45,439 bases of DNA from the IMG/VR virus record IMGVR_UViG_3300042369_000167, positions 1 through 45,439 of that record. One strand, 5' to 3'. The notes below the pieces were generated by a model. It did no database searches and had not been told where the DNA came from. It saw only the letters and a program-made list of their open reading frames with translations. Below, one piece after another: positions 6,326 to 13,718 of this stretch (position 1 is the first letter of the stretch; every line of letters starts with the position of its first letter). The stretch is from a virus. Position numbers and translations under genes: made by a program.

Positions 6326-6664
6326 ATGGCAGTAAAAGTATATAGATTAGCTACAGGGGAAGATATTATAGGGACAGTACTGAGCACCGTATCTACCTCA
6401 GGACTACTAATGGGTGTAGATGCACCTAACTACACAACAGTAATACTTAAATCCCCAGTAGTAATTACTATGAAAGAAACAGCAACAGGTGTGGGTTTGA
6501 CCTTATCACCTTTAACCTTATACATAACCGGTGACTTAGCTATACCCCGAACCTCAGTAGTATTTGAAGGGTTTGCCGAGAAGCGACTTATGGATGAGTA
6601 CAACATCAGGTTTGGTTCTGGGCTAGTAGTAGCCGATGCAAGCGTAATAACCAACCTAAAATAG
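6326..6664 (+). CDS. Sm-like (LSm-fold) candidate
   Basis: This 112-aa protein follows AAGGAGA. The order RLATGEDIIGTV, then LKSPVVITM, then LTLSPLTLY, then a final beta segment resembles the compact phage proteins with an Sm-like beta-barrel: a LATGE/LxxGE opening loop, a K-x-P-V-x-I strand and a hydrophobic Sm2-like strand. Sm-fold proteins form rings that bind RNA. The fold call is by pattern only, and the RNA-binding residues of Hfq cannot be identified. Confidence 0.45.
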   Translation: MAVKVYRLATGEDIIGTVLSTVSTSGLLMGVDAPNYTTVILKSPVVITMKETATGVGLTLSPLTLYITGDLAIPRTSVVFEGFAEKRLMDEYNIRFGSGLVVADASVITNLK

Positions 6665-6679
6665 ATATAGGGGAAGATA

Positions 6680-6784
6680 ATGCATCTATACAAGGTAGCA
6701 GTGATTATAGCCGTAGGGGTAGTAATACTTGGGGCTGGCATGCTAGGTGGCCTTGCTGTACTGATGTGGGGTAGCTATGGCTGA
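6680..6784 (+). CDS. 34-aa membrane protein
   Basis: ATG at 6680 follows AGGGGAAGATA. Apart from MHLYK, nearly the whole product is one hydrophobic helix (VAVIIAVGVVILGAGMLGGL), and it ends in an 8-nt overlap with the next start. A tiny single-pass inner-membrane protein; the role is unknown. Position, spacing and ribosome site support translation. Confidence 0.55.
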   Translation: MHLYKVAVIIAVGVVILGAGMLGGLAVLMWGSYG

Positions 6785-7211
6785 TAAAGAAGGGAACTTC
6801 ACTGGTGACGGCTTATGGGCTACGTATAAAATGGCTGACATGCTGGCTGCTGTGCAAAACGCATACGGCACACCCCATGAAGAGGTAGGTGTTGGGGGGT
6901 ATACACCTCAAGAGATAAGCGAGATGTATGAGGAAAACAACCGACTACCCGCAGGGCGGTTCAGTTCCGACCAGATATACCATGCAAAGAAAGCGATAGA
7001 CACATACCGCCGAGAGCATGGGCTACCTCCTAGGGTCGAGAGGGTGCAGACACAATCAATACGCAAGTCCAAGCGGATGATAGAGATAGAGAAACTTATG
7101 ACGCTAGGTGTATCACCTGAGGATATAGCTGGACACGTTGACCAAGCAGTAAAGACAGTAAGAAGGGCTATCAATAGGATCAAGGAGAAACAACGTGAAG
7201 CTAGTAGATGA
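6777..7211 (+). CDS. Helix-turn-helix protein
   Basis: This 144-aa protein has an N-terminal part with YTPQEISEMYEENNRLP and a C-terminal HTH-like segment: MTLGVSPEDIAGHVDQAVKTVRRAINRIK. The second half looks like a sigma-region-4 or resolvase-type HTH (TLGVSPEDIA, then a recognition helix VKTVRRAI). It probably binds DNA. It overlaps the next gene by 17 nt. Confidence 0.6.
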   Translation: MADKEGNFTGDGLWATYKMADMLAAVQNAYGTPHEEVGVGGYTPQEISEMYEENNRLPAGRFSSDQIYHAKKAIDTYRREHGLPPRVERVQTQSIRKSKRMIEIEKLMTLGVSPEDIAGHVDQAVKTVRRAINRIKEKQREASR

Positions 7212-7437
7212 TGATGTGGTAAGGGAGTTGGGAGTAATCTCAAAGATAGATGTACCGCCAGAGAAGATGCTAAAGGCTGCATTAGAAGCTGATCTCGAGT
7301 CATGCGTAATCATGGGTTGGGATAAGAAAGATGATCTGTACTTTGCATCATCAATAGCGGAAGGGGGTGATGTCTTGTGGATAATGGAGCAAGTTAAACT
7401 TGCATTGATAAGCGGAGTAAAACATGAGCGAACGTGA
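7195..7437 (+). CDS. Conserved small phage protein, GTG start
   Basis: GTG at 7195 lies inside the previous gene behind AAGGAGAAACAAC. The 80-aa product ends with the pattern YFASSIAEGGDVLWIMEQVK, an arrangement (F-A-S-S-x-A-x-G-G-x-V-L-W) seen in small conserved phage proteins of unknown function. It appears soluble, with mixed alpha/beta content. Confidence 0.65.
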   Translation: MKLVDDDVVRELGVISKIDVPPEKMLKAALEADLESCVIMGWDKKDDLYFASSIAEGGDVLWIMEQVKLALISGVKHERT

Positions 7438-7600
7438 GCTTCAGCAAATGGCAGGGGAACGTAGGTTGGAGAAGCTAAATGGTTTTTCTGGTGAGTTCAA
7501 GGCGCTGGTTAAGAAGTATGTGCCTGAGTACGACCCCATCATCGTAGGACAGTTGATGGAACGAGTGAATATCTACGAGTGCGGGGCGTGGGATGAGTAA
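7424..7600 (+). CDS. Small soluble protein
   Basis: This 58-aa ORF starts 14 nt inside the previous gene, behind AGCGGAGTAA, and ends 8 nt inside the next. The sequence is charged and helical (ELQQMAGERRLEKLN) followed by FKALVKKYVPEYDPIIVGQL. No family recognised. Tight overlaps at both ends support a real gene. Confidence 0.55.
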   Translation: MSERELQQMAGERRLEKLNGFSGEFKALVKKYVPEYDPIIVGQLMERVNIYECGAWDE

Positions 7601-8009
7601 AGCACCAGTGGTAAAGAGCGCAGTTAAGCGCGTAGCTAAGAAGGTAGTAACACCCAAAGTACGGGCAACAACGAAACGGGTAGTACCGGGGTTTGTATTA
7701 ATAGCGGCAAATGATGCGTTTCCTACCACACCTAATAGATATAAGGCAGCACTAAAACCTAAGATGGAGTGGATAGCTAATAACCAGCTATGGATTGATA
7801 TGAAAACCAATCGCGTATTCACCCCCGTACTACTAGGTAGTGGTGTCTACTGGATGGATGCCATAACAGGCAGTGTATACAATGTATATACAGGCCAATG
7901 CCAGAGCAACAGCACCATGTGTATTAACCTACGGCATATGGTATGCAATCAGGAAGTAGGCGGGGAGATACTAATAGCAACCAGTCCAACGGAGGGTGGT
8001 GATGTCTAG
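7593..8009 (+). CDS. Basic-tailed phage protein of unknown function
   Basis: This 138-aa protein has a very basic N-terminus (KSAVKRVAKKVVTPKVR) that would bind nucleic acid or membrane phosphates. A compact domain follows, with Cys residues near the C-terminus (GQCQSNSTMCINLRHMVC). It overlaps its neighbours by 8 nt on each side. The family is not recognised. Confidence 0.6.
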   Translation: MSKAPVVKSAVKRVAKKVVTPKVRATTKRVVPGFVLIAANDAFPTTPNRYKAALKPKMEWIANNQLWIDMKTNRVFTPVLLGSGVYWMDAITGSVYNVYTGQCQSNSTMCINLRHMVCNQEVGGEILIATSPTEGGDV

Positions 8010-8154
8010 CTGGCATATTATATGTGTGGTAGATGGTGTAAAGAGGATGTATATCGAGGTGGCAGGCACGGCAGAAGAAGCTATCAAGCAAGTGCTACTA
8101 GAGGCCCCCACAGGTGAGATACAACAAGTAACAGTACGTAACTTAGAGGATTGA
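8002..8154 (+). CDS. Small alpha/beta protein
   Basis: This 50-aa ORF starts behind GGAGGGTGGTG. It reads MSSWHIICVVDGVKRMY, a short beta hairpin, then the helix AEEAIKQVLLEA and a final strand. This size and pattern recall small phage proteins with a strand-strand-helix-strand fold. Function unknown. Confidence 0.55.
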   Translation: MSSWHIICVVDGVKRMYIEVAGTAEEAIKQVLLEAPTGEIQQVTVRNLED

Positions 8155-8155
8155 G

Positions 8156-8380
8156 ATGAATAAGAAAGAGATAGATAGAACATGGACTACTAAGTCAGAG
8201 CTGACATTCATTAAGGGCTTAGGCACATGGACAGACAAGAAGCAAAGCCGTTTAGGACTGCTTAAGAAGTACCAGAATACCATTCACCTACGTTCTAGGT
8301 GGGGCACCATTGATGATGTGGATGTGCATGAGTACATAGATAAGCTAATCGTACTTGATACTAAGGCGTTATACAAATGA
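8156..8380 (+). CDS. Conserved small phage protein
   Basis: This 74-aa protein opens MNKKEIDRTWTTKSELTFIK and contains GLGTW, a pattern (W-x-x-K-x-E-L-x-F-x-x-G-L-G) I have seen in short phage proteins of unknown function. It is basic and appears soluble. Start supported by TTAGAGGATTGAG; its end overlaps the next gene by 4 nt. Confidence 0.65.
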   Translation: MNKKEIDRTWTTKSELTFIKGLGTWTDKKQSRLGLLKKYQNTIHLRSRWGTIDDVDVHEYIDKLIVLDTKALYK

Positions 8381-8691
8381 GCCAGAACCTTAGGATCGCT
8401 GTGTGCGTAGTTATAATGATGTCCTCAACGACGTATGTGTTTGGGCAAGGCTACAGCTATAGCTACAGCCCCCTAAACTACGAGAACAGTAGCGCAAACT
8501 ATAACAACAGTAGTCTGAACTACAGTAACAGCCCTCAAAACTATGAGAACAGCAGTGCTAACTATAACTCCCCCAACGCGGTGTTTGACAGCAAAGGTAA
8601 TCGTATTGGGTACGAAGTAGTATCTCCAGCGGGCATAGTTAACAGGTTTGATAACGCGGGCAACCGTACAAGCTATAGGAGAACTAAATGA
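8377..8691 (+). CDS. Exported Asn/Tyr-repeat protein
   Basis: This 104-aa protein has a signal-peptide-like N-terminus (LRIAVCVVIMMSSTTYVFGQ) with probable cleavage near residue 24. Then come repeats of the form N-Y-x-N-S-S (NYENSSANYNNSS, NYSNSPQNYENSSANY), and a tail NAVFDSKGNRIGYEVVSPAG. Periplasmic proteins with NSPYNY-type repeats followed by an F/YD-x-x-G-N-R-x-G-Y ending are known in proteobacteria, with no defined function. A phage copy would be delivered to the periplasm of the infected cell. It overlaps neighbours by 4 nt on both sides. Confidence 0.65.
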   Translation: MSQNLRIAVCVVIMMSSTTYVFGQGYSYSYSPLNYENSSANYNNSSLNYSNSPQNYENSSANYNSPNAVFDSKGNRIGYEVVSPAGIVNRFDNAGNRTSYRRTK

Positions 8692-8912
8692 AAGCTACCC
8701 CGTTAGAGTCACAACAAGGTGGTGCGCACTACAAAGAGATGGTGATACAGCCCGTAGAGTTTATCTACAAAAACAATATACCTTACATGGAAGGTAACGT
8801 AATCAAGTACGTATGTAGGTGGAAGAAGAAGAACGGTGTTGAGGACTTACACAAAGCGAAGCACTACCTAGAGTTACTAATCCAGTTTGAGACTGATAAA
8901 GAGGAGAAATGA
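8688..8912 (+). CDS. DUF3310 family protein (T7 gp1.7-like domain)
   Basis: This 74-aa protein matches DUF3310 over its whole length: QQGGAHYKEMVIQPVEFI, then EGNVIKYVCRW, then KNGVEDLHKAKHYLELLI. The same domain is part of T7 gp1.7, a nucleotide-kinase-related protein, but this short form has no separate kinase region. Such proteins sit among early phage genes. It overlaps the exported protein gene by 4 nt. Confidence 0.85.
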   Translation: MKATPLESQQGGAHYKEMVIQPVEFIYKNNIPYMEGNVIKYVCRWKKKNGVEDLHKAKHYLELLIQFETDKEEK

Positions 8913-8913
8913 G

Positions 8914-9339
8914 ATGGGTATGTTTAATAGTATAATCAATGCAATAACACAGCCGTACGGAGCACAAGACCCTGTAAAGATACTAGAAGCTAGGATTGCA
9001 GCATTAGAGAAAAGTATTAAGCAGGAAGTAGTAAAGAAGGAAGTAGTAAAGAAGGAAGTAGTAAAGAAGGAAGTAGTAAAGAAGGAAGTAGTAAAGAAGG
9101 AAGTAGTAAAGAAGGAAGTAGTAAAGAAGGTAGCGGACATAGAACTAGAACTCAAAAGAGCTAAGTCACGAGAAGCCTACGCAGCTAAGAAGAAGCAAGA
9201 GCGTACAAGAGAACTGAAACATGCTTGGTACTTAGCGAACAGAGCTAACAAGCCAAAGAATGTAACGCCTGATGATGTATTTGTACAACAAGAGAAAGCT
9301 GAGAAACTTAAGCATGTTATAGCAAGCTGGCCTGTATAA
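8914..9339 (+). CDS. Protein with seven EVVKK repeats
   Basis: The start at 8914 has GAGGAG seven bases upstream; an in-frame TTG at 8887 is less likely. The 141-aa product has a hydrophobic N-terminal stretch, a helix (ILEARIAALEKSIKQ), seven exact EVVKK units, then a basic helical tail (RAKSREAYAAKKKQERTREL). A five-residue period does not give a canonical coiled coil; it may form an extended charged helix or spacer. Function unknown. Confidence 0.65.
   Translation: MGMFNSIINAITQPYGAQDPVKILEARIAALEKSIKQEVVKKEVVKKEVVKKEVVKKEVVKKEVVKKEVVKKVADIELELKRAKSREAYAAKKKQERTRELKHAWYLANRANKPKNVTPDDVFVQQEKAEKLKHVIASWPV
9025..9129 (+). repeat. Perfect 15-bp tandem repeat, seven copies
   Basis: GAAGTAGTAAAGAAG is repeated seven times without mismatch, in frame, encoding (EVVKK)7. 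Perfect identity at DNA level suggests recent expansion by slippage or unequal recombination, so copy number probably varies between related phages. Confidence 0.95.
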
Positions 9340-9351
9340 AGGAGTAAGGAT

Positions 9352-9654
9352 ATGGCACTAACACCAGAAGCAAAGGTTAAGCAGGATATTAAGAAGCTAC
9401 TAGCCTCGCGGGGGGCGTTGTACTGCATGCCTGCCACAGGGGGGTTCGGTAAGTCTGGTGTTAGTGACTTCCTTATATGCTACAAAGGTAAGTTTATTAG
9501 TGTGGAAGCAAAGGCAGGAGATAACGGCCCGTCAGCATTGCAGTTAAACTGGTTGGCAAGCGTAGCGAAGCATGGGGGCTATGCAGCAGTTATAAATGAA
9601 CTTACCCTATGGAAGCTAGCAGCTATATTTGACAAGGTAGATGAAAATGAGTGA
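9352..9654 (+). CDS. VRR-NUC domain nuclease
   Basis: This 100-aa protein matches the compact viral VRR-NUC (PD-(D/E)XK superfamily) nuclease: a leading helix (EAKVKQDIKKLLASRGAL), GVSDFLICYKGKF with the catalytic Asp, and VEAKAG with the E-x-K pair, then a Q-x-x-W helix. Relatives cut branched DNA such as Holliday junctions or flaps. It would process replication intermediates. Good AAAGGAG ribosome site; the next gene overlaps by 8 nt. Confidence 0.85.
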   Translation: MALTPEAKVKQDIKKLLASRGALYCMPATGGFGKSGVSDFLICYKGKFISVEAKAGDNGPSALQLNWLASVAKHGGYAAVINELTLWKLAAIFDKVDENE

Positions 9655-9841
9655 TGATGCAGATCGTGCACAAGAAATGATGGATCGGGAAGATACAGCA
9701 CGGCGTAAATACGGTAAGCATACCCAGCTAGAGGTAGACCCCACAGGATACTGCCTTAACTGTGAAGAGCCACTACATAAAGTAGGACTACGTTGGTGCG
9801 ATGCTGCTTGTAGGGATGACTGGGAAGAACACCGTGAATGA
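9647..9841 (+). CDS. Small zinc-ribbon protein
   Basis: Start set at the second ATG (9647), which has better spacing from AAGGTAG than the ATG at 9641. The 64-aa product has an acidic helical N-terminus and a C-terminal ribbon, YCLNCEEPL ... RWCDAACRDDWE, with Cys pairs C-x2-C and C-x3-C that would hold one zinc. Such short ribbons are frequent in phages and usually bind nucleic acid or a protein partner. Confidence 0.7.
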   Translation: MSDDADRAQEMMDREDTARRKYGKHTQLEVDPTGYCLNCEEPLHKVGLRWCDAACRDDWEEHRE

Positions 9842-10253
9842 CCACAAATGCACGGCATGTAAGGGATTATACCCACGTGTGTTGTACAGAAAGAAAGGTG
9901 GTGGGATACATCCTAACTGCCCTAAGTGTAGGAAGAAGGTAGTAAATACTAGGCAAGCCATAAAGAAGAAGATCGTATTACTAGCCGATGTTATCAAGGG
10001 GCAGCAAGAGCAGGCAGCACGAGAGAGTCAGCGACGTGCCCTAATGACAGAATATCTGGACATCACACGCAGTAACAGAACCCGTATCGCAGCCCTACTG
10101 AAAGCCAACAGTCAAAGGACTTATGCTAAGACCCGCATCCGTAGCCGTATGGAGATGCAAGATGCATGGGAAGCAGGGCTAGATAGCCTTATGGCAGCGA
10201 TAGACGAAGGGCGAGAAGTAACCACACTGTATGAGTATATGCATGGAGTATAG
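9834..10253 (+). CDS. Basic zinc-finger protein
   Basis: GTG at 9834 (overlapping the previous stop) is preferred; in-frame ATGs at 9801 and 9816 lie inside the upstream gene. The product starts NDHKCTACKGLYPRVLY and continues GGIHPNCPKCRKK, a C-x2-C ... C-x2-C zinc site, followed by a long basic helical region rich in Arg/Lys. This suggests nucleic-acid binding. No named family recognised. Confidence 0.6.
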   Translation: MNDHKCTACKGLYPRVLYRKKGGGIHPNCPKCRKKVVNTRQAIKKKIVLLADVIKGQQEQAARESQRRALMTEYLDITRSNRTRIAALLKANSQRTYAKTRIRSRMEMQDAWEAGLDSLMAAIDEGREVTTLYEYMHGV

Positions 10254-10264
10254 AGGAGACAGGC

Positions 10265-10615
10265 ATGGCAATACCACGTGCGCAGTTACTTAGAGAAATG
10301 AGCACAGAGTTAACAAGTTTGTTTGGTAAGGCGTATACGGAAGAGAAGATTAACAAGAAAAAGAAAACAGAGGAGAAAACAGGCATGTTGTTCAAGTACC
10401 TAGTAACAAGAAATAATGACGGGACTATAGATGTAGATGACATACCTAGCGATACCGCCATATCGAGGATAGACAGCATTAAGTACACAGAAGAAACACT
10501 CCCCAAAGAGATAGGCGATAAGATGAAGATGCTTATGTGGACACCAGAAGAAACAAATAATGGGTTAGATGAGATAGGGATAAGGGTAGGTGAACGTATG
10601 TTCTGGATTGCTTAG
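10265..10615 (+). CDS. Phage protein of unknown function
   Basis: This 116-aa protein has a Lys-rich linker (EEKINKKKKTEEKTG) between a helical start and a compact acidic domain (YLVTRNNDGTIDVDDIPSD). It appears soluble with no known motif. It lies between two zinc-finger genes ahead of the polymerase. Confidence 0.6.
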   Translation: MAIPRAQLLREMSTELTSLFGKAYTEEKINKKKKTEEKTGMLFKYLVTRNNDGTIDVDDIPSDTAISRIDSIKYTEETLPKEIGDKMKMLMWTPEETNNGLDEIGIRVGERMFWIA

Positions 10616-10626
10616 GGAGAGATGAG

Positions 10627-10911
10627 ATGCGCAAAGAAATACTTGAGGGTTTAACCAAGGCACTCGATCTAAAATACGATGGGTACGGTACGGTCGGAAA
10701 GGGCGTGAGATGCGTAGTAAAAGACTGCGTAAACCATACCCATCAAGGGAGATTTGTTGGATCATTGTGCACCCCATGCTATAGATTTATATCTGGCGAA
10801 GGGGAGAGTAGGTACTCGCAGGCATACAGGAATGCGCAGGATATGGCAATACTAATGATACTAAGCGGAACAACCAAGGGTAAAGATGAAACTTATAACA
10901 CTGGACTTTGA
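10627..10911 (+). CDS. Small zinc-finger protein upstream of DNA polymerase
   Basis: This 94-aa protein has the pattern RCVVKDCVNHTHQGRFVG followed by SLCTPCYRFI: Cys pairs C-x4-C and C-x2-C with a GRFVG-x-L-C core, a common arrangement in short phage proteins. It probably binds one zinc. Its last 26 nt overlap the polymerase gene, so the two are translated together. Confidence 0.7.
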   Translation: MRKEILEGLTKALDLKYDGYGTVGKGVRCVVKDCVNHTHQGRFVGSLCTPCYRFISGEGESRYSQAYRNAQDMAILMILSGTTKGKDETYNTGL

Positions 10912-12745
10912 GACTTACTACTCAACCGAGTACAGCCTATCTAAACTCACCACAGAGGAATACATCAGAGGGAAAGAGTTTGAGGTTATAGGGGTAGCTA
11001 CTAAGGTAGATGATGGCCCTATAGTATGGGTAACAGGCAACAAGGTTAAGAAGCACCTAGCCTCACTACCGTGGGGAGATCACCTACTGCTAGCCCAAAA
11101 CACAGCCTTTGATGGAGCTATATTAAACTGGCGTTATGGCATCACCCCCGTGGGCTACCTAGATACTATGAGTATGGCTAATGCCCTGCATGGTGTATCG
11201 GAGTCATCATCACTAGCTAACCTCGCTAAGAAGTACGAAGAAGCAGACAAGGGTGATGCAGTCATTATGGCGAAGGGCAAACACCTAGCTGACTTCACAA
11301 CGGAAGAACTAGAGGTGTATGGGGAGTATTGCATCCACGACACGGAGCTGTGCTATAACATCTTCCACAAGATGCTGCCTGTATTCCCTAAGGGAGAACT
11401 GAAGGTAGTAGACATGACCATACGTATGTTTGCAGAACCTATTATCGAGGTAGACCGCCCCCTGCTGGAAGATGACCTGATTAATATACGGGCCGACAGA
11501 CGTAGTGCACTGCTGATGCTGATGAACCTGATTGGTGTTAAGAGTGAGGAATCACTCAAGAAGCTGCTGATGAGCAACGACAAGTTTGCAGAGCTGTTGC
11601 GGACCCGTGGCATAGATCCCCCTACAAAGATTAGCCCTAAAACAGGCAAGCAGGCATGGGCATTTGCTAAGACAGATGAAGCACTCACATCACTAGGTGA
11701 CAGCGAAGATCCTATCGTCGCAACGCTTGTGGCTACCCGGCTGGATAGTAGGTCAACCATAACTGAAACACGTACTGATTCGTTTATAGGTATATCTGAG
11801 CGTGGTGCGTATCCATTCTCACTGCTCTACTCAGGGGCTAAGGTAACGCATCGGTGGTCAGGCTTTGACACTAACCCACAGAACCTACCTAGGGGATCAA
11901 CCCTACGCAAGGCACTCATGGCAGCAGAAGGCCATACGCTAGTAGTTGCCGACTTGAGTAATATCGAACTGCGTGTGGGTATGTGGCTGGCAGGTCAGGA
12001 TGATGCCGTTAAGCAGCTAAAGGATGGGATAGATCTGTACCGCATGTTTGCTGCTGAAGCGTTTAACATCCCCTATGACAAGATCGCTAAAGATAGTGAG
12101 GAGCGATTCATAGCTAAGGTGTGCTGCTTGTCATTGATCTATGGCACAGGTGCACCCAAGTTACAGGACACGATACGCATCCAGAGTAAGGGCAGGATCA
12201 TAGTTACCCTAGAAGAAGCAGAACGGTTAAAGGACCTGTATAGAACTACAAACATTAATGTAGTAGGCGCATGGCAGGTTGGCTCAGACATACTGGATTG
12301 GATACTCGCTGATAAGGAGCATACAGCATACAAACTACTGCCGGTAAGAGGTGTAAAGGGGATTGAGAAACCTAACGGGTTAATACTATCCTACCCAGAG
12401 CTGGCCCGTAAGGATGGAGACAAGGGTTATGGTTATGATTGGACGTACAAAGTAAAGCGTGGATCTAAGAACACAGAGGATAGAGTATACGGCGCAAAGG
12501 TGTACCAACGTATTGTACAGAGTTTATCTAGGGACATCATGGCAGCTAATGCTGTGGATATAGATGCTAAGTATCTCATCGCAGGGTTAGTACACGATGA
12601 AATTATATGCCCTGTACTTGATGAGTCAGTAGAGGATGCTAAGAAGTTTATCAAGAAGGTAATGCGTAAGCCACCTAAGTGGGCAGCAGGCTTGCCCCTA
12701 GACTGCGAAGTAGGTGCAGGTAAACGATACGGCGATGCTAAATAG
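10886..12745 (+). CDS. Family A DNA polymerase with 3'-5' exonuclease
   Basis: This 619-aa enzyme copies the phage genome. The exonuclease domain has ExoI LDFETYY (D7, E9), ExoII QNTAFDGAILNW (about residue 70) and ExoIII YCIHDTELCY (about 147). The polymerase domain has motif A VVADLSNIELRV (about 352-364), motif B SEERFIAKVCCLSLIYGTG (about 404-422) and motif C LVHDEIICPV (about 567-576). It lacks a 5' nuclease domain and is shorter than bacterial Pol I, as is usual in phages. It is transcribed with nuclease and helicase genes downstream. Confidence 0.95.
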   Translation: MKLITLDFETYYSTEYSLSKLTTEEYIRGKEFEVIGVATKVDDGPIVWVTGNKVKKHLASLPWGDHLLLAQNTAFDGAILNWRYGITPVGYLDTMSMANALHGVSESSSLANLAKKYEEADKGDAVIMAKGKHLADFTTEELEVYGEYCIHDTELCYNIFHKMLPVFPKGELKVVDMTIRMFAEPIIEVDRPLLEDDLINIRADRRSALLMLMNLIGVKSEESLKKLLMSNDKFAELLRTRGIDPPTKISPKTGKQAWAFAKTDEALTSLGDSEDPIVATLVATRLDSRSTITETRTDSFIGISERGAYPFSLLYSGAKVTHRWSGFDTNPQNLPRGSTLRKALMAAEGHTLVVADLSNIELRVGMWLAGQDDAVKQLKDGIDLYRMFAAEAFNIPYDKIAKDSEERFIAKVCCLSLIYGTGAPKLQDTIRIQSKGRIIVTLEEAERLKDLYRTTNINVVGAWQVGSDILDWILADKEHTAYKLLPVRGVKGIEKPNGLILSYPELARKDGDKGYGYDWTYKVKRGSKNTEDRVYGAKVYQRIVQSLSRDIMAANAVDIDAKYLIAGLVHDEIICPVLDESVEDAKKFIKKVMRKPPKWAAGLPLDCEVGAGKRYGDAK

Positions 12746-12783
12746 GAGTACAATAGCCGGGATTACTTTCGTAAAGGAAATAT

Positions 12784-13434
12784 ATGGCTTACAGCTACTC
12801 GGCGATCAAGGAGTTCCAGCAGTGCCCAAGGAAGTATTATGAGTGCAGGATACTTAAGAAGTGGCCTAGTCCTAAGTCAGAACAGATCCGGTATGGGGAG
12901 GAAGTGCATAAGGCACTGGAGGATGGTGTAAAAAGCGGTGTTCCTCTTGGCCCCCATAGTAGGTTTGATTATGTAGTAGATACAATAAATGCACTACCGG
13001 GAACTAAGATAACTGAGTGTCGGATGGCTTTGAATGATTCCCTAGAGCCATGTGAATTCTTTGCCTCCGATGTATTCATGCGAGGTGTTGCTGATATTAC
13101 TGTACTTAATGGTACGAAGGCATATGTGGGGGACTATAAGACGGGGAAGGCATCATACCCCGACCCCAAGCAGCTAGAGCTTATGGCCTTGATGCTGTTC
13201 AGCCACCATAAAGAAATCGAGACTATTGGCGCATCCCTGTTATTCCTGTTGTACGATAAGGTTGTGTCAGAGACATACAAGAGAGAGGAAGAAAGAGAAC
13301 GGTGGGTGCACTGGATTAGCGAGACAGCAAAGATTGAAGCAGCAGTTGCAAATGGAGTGTTTAATGAAATACCTACCCCCCTGTGTGGCTGGTGCCCCGT
13401 AAAGACCTGCCCACATAACATAGAGAGGATATAG
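12784..13434 (+). CDS. PD-(D/E)XK exonuclease, RecB/Cas4-like, Fe-S
   Basis: This 216-aa protein matches the RecB/Cas4-type nuclease fold: YSYSAIKEFQQCPRKYY at the start, YGEEVHKALEDG (motif His), RGVADITV (Asp) and VGDYKTGK (D-x-K), then a Q-x-x-x-Y/L-like helix. One Cys near the N-terminus (C14) and three at the C-terminus (C201, C204, C209) fit a 4Fe-4S clamp as in AddB and Cas4. It probably degrades or resects DNA ends for recombination-dependent replication. Start 13 bases after a TAAAGGAAA site. Confidence 0.88.
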   Translation: MAYSYSAIKEFQQCPRKYYECRILKKWPSPKSEQIRYGEEVHKALEDGVKSGVPLGPHSRFDYVVDTINALPGTKITECRMALNDSLEPCEFFASDVFMRGVADITVLNGTKAYVGDYKTGKASYPDPKQLELMALMLFSHHKEIETIGASLLFLLYDKVVSETYKREEERERWVHWISETAKIEAAVANGVFNEIPTPLCGWCPVKTCPHNIERI

Positions 13435-13436
13435 TC

Positions 13437-13718
13437 ATGCCACGTAAACCAAACTTACCTAAGGGTGATCCAGAATGGAAGCGCGAGTGGGAGTACCAGA
13501 AAGCCAATGGTGAGGATAAGAAGCAGAAGGTTCGAGCCAAAGCCAGAGCAATGTATGACAAGGCAGGGATTGCTAGACCCGATGGAATGCAGATAGATCA
13601 TGTAAAGCCGGTAGAGAAAGGGGGTGCTTCCAAGATGAGCAACCTCAAACTGATCCCAACCAATGCAAACGAGAAGAAGAACCTGCATCACAAAGGCGAG
13701 ACTAAAGGGAAAAAGTAA
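13437..13718 (+). CDS. HNH endonuclease-like protein
   Basis: This 93-aa basic protein has an HNH-type core: GMQIDHVKPVEKGGASKMSN, then NLKLIPTNANEKKN (D-H, N-L, and terminal N-x3-K/N). Highly charged regions flank it. Such small HNH proteins nick or cut DNA; those near terminases aid packaging, but this one lies among replication genes, so a recombination role or a compact homing-type nuclease is more likely. It overlaps the helicase gene by 1 nt. Confidence 0.78.
   Translation: MPRKPNLPKGDPEWKREWEYQKANGEDKKQKVRAKARAMYDKAGIARPDGMQIDHVKPVEKGGASKMSNLKLIPTNANEKKNLHHKGETKGKK

Noticed and set aside
9025-9129. CRISPR-like array
   Set aside because: The 15-bp units are directly adjacent without spacers and stay in frame in a protein.
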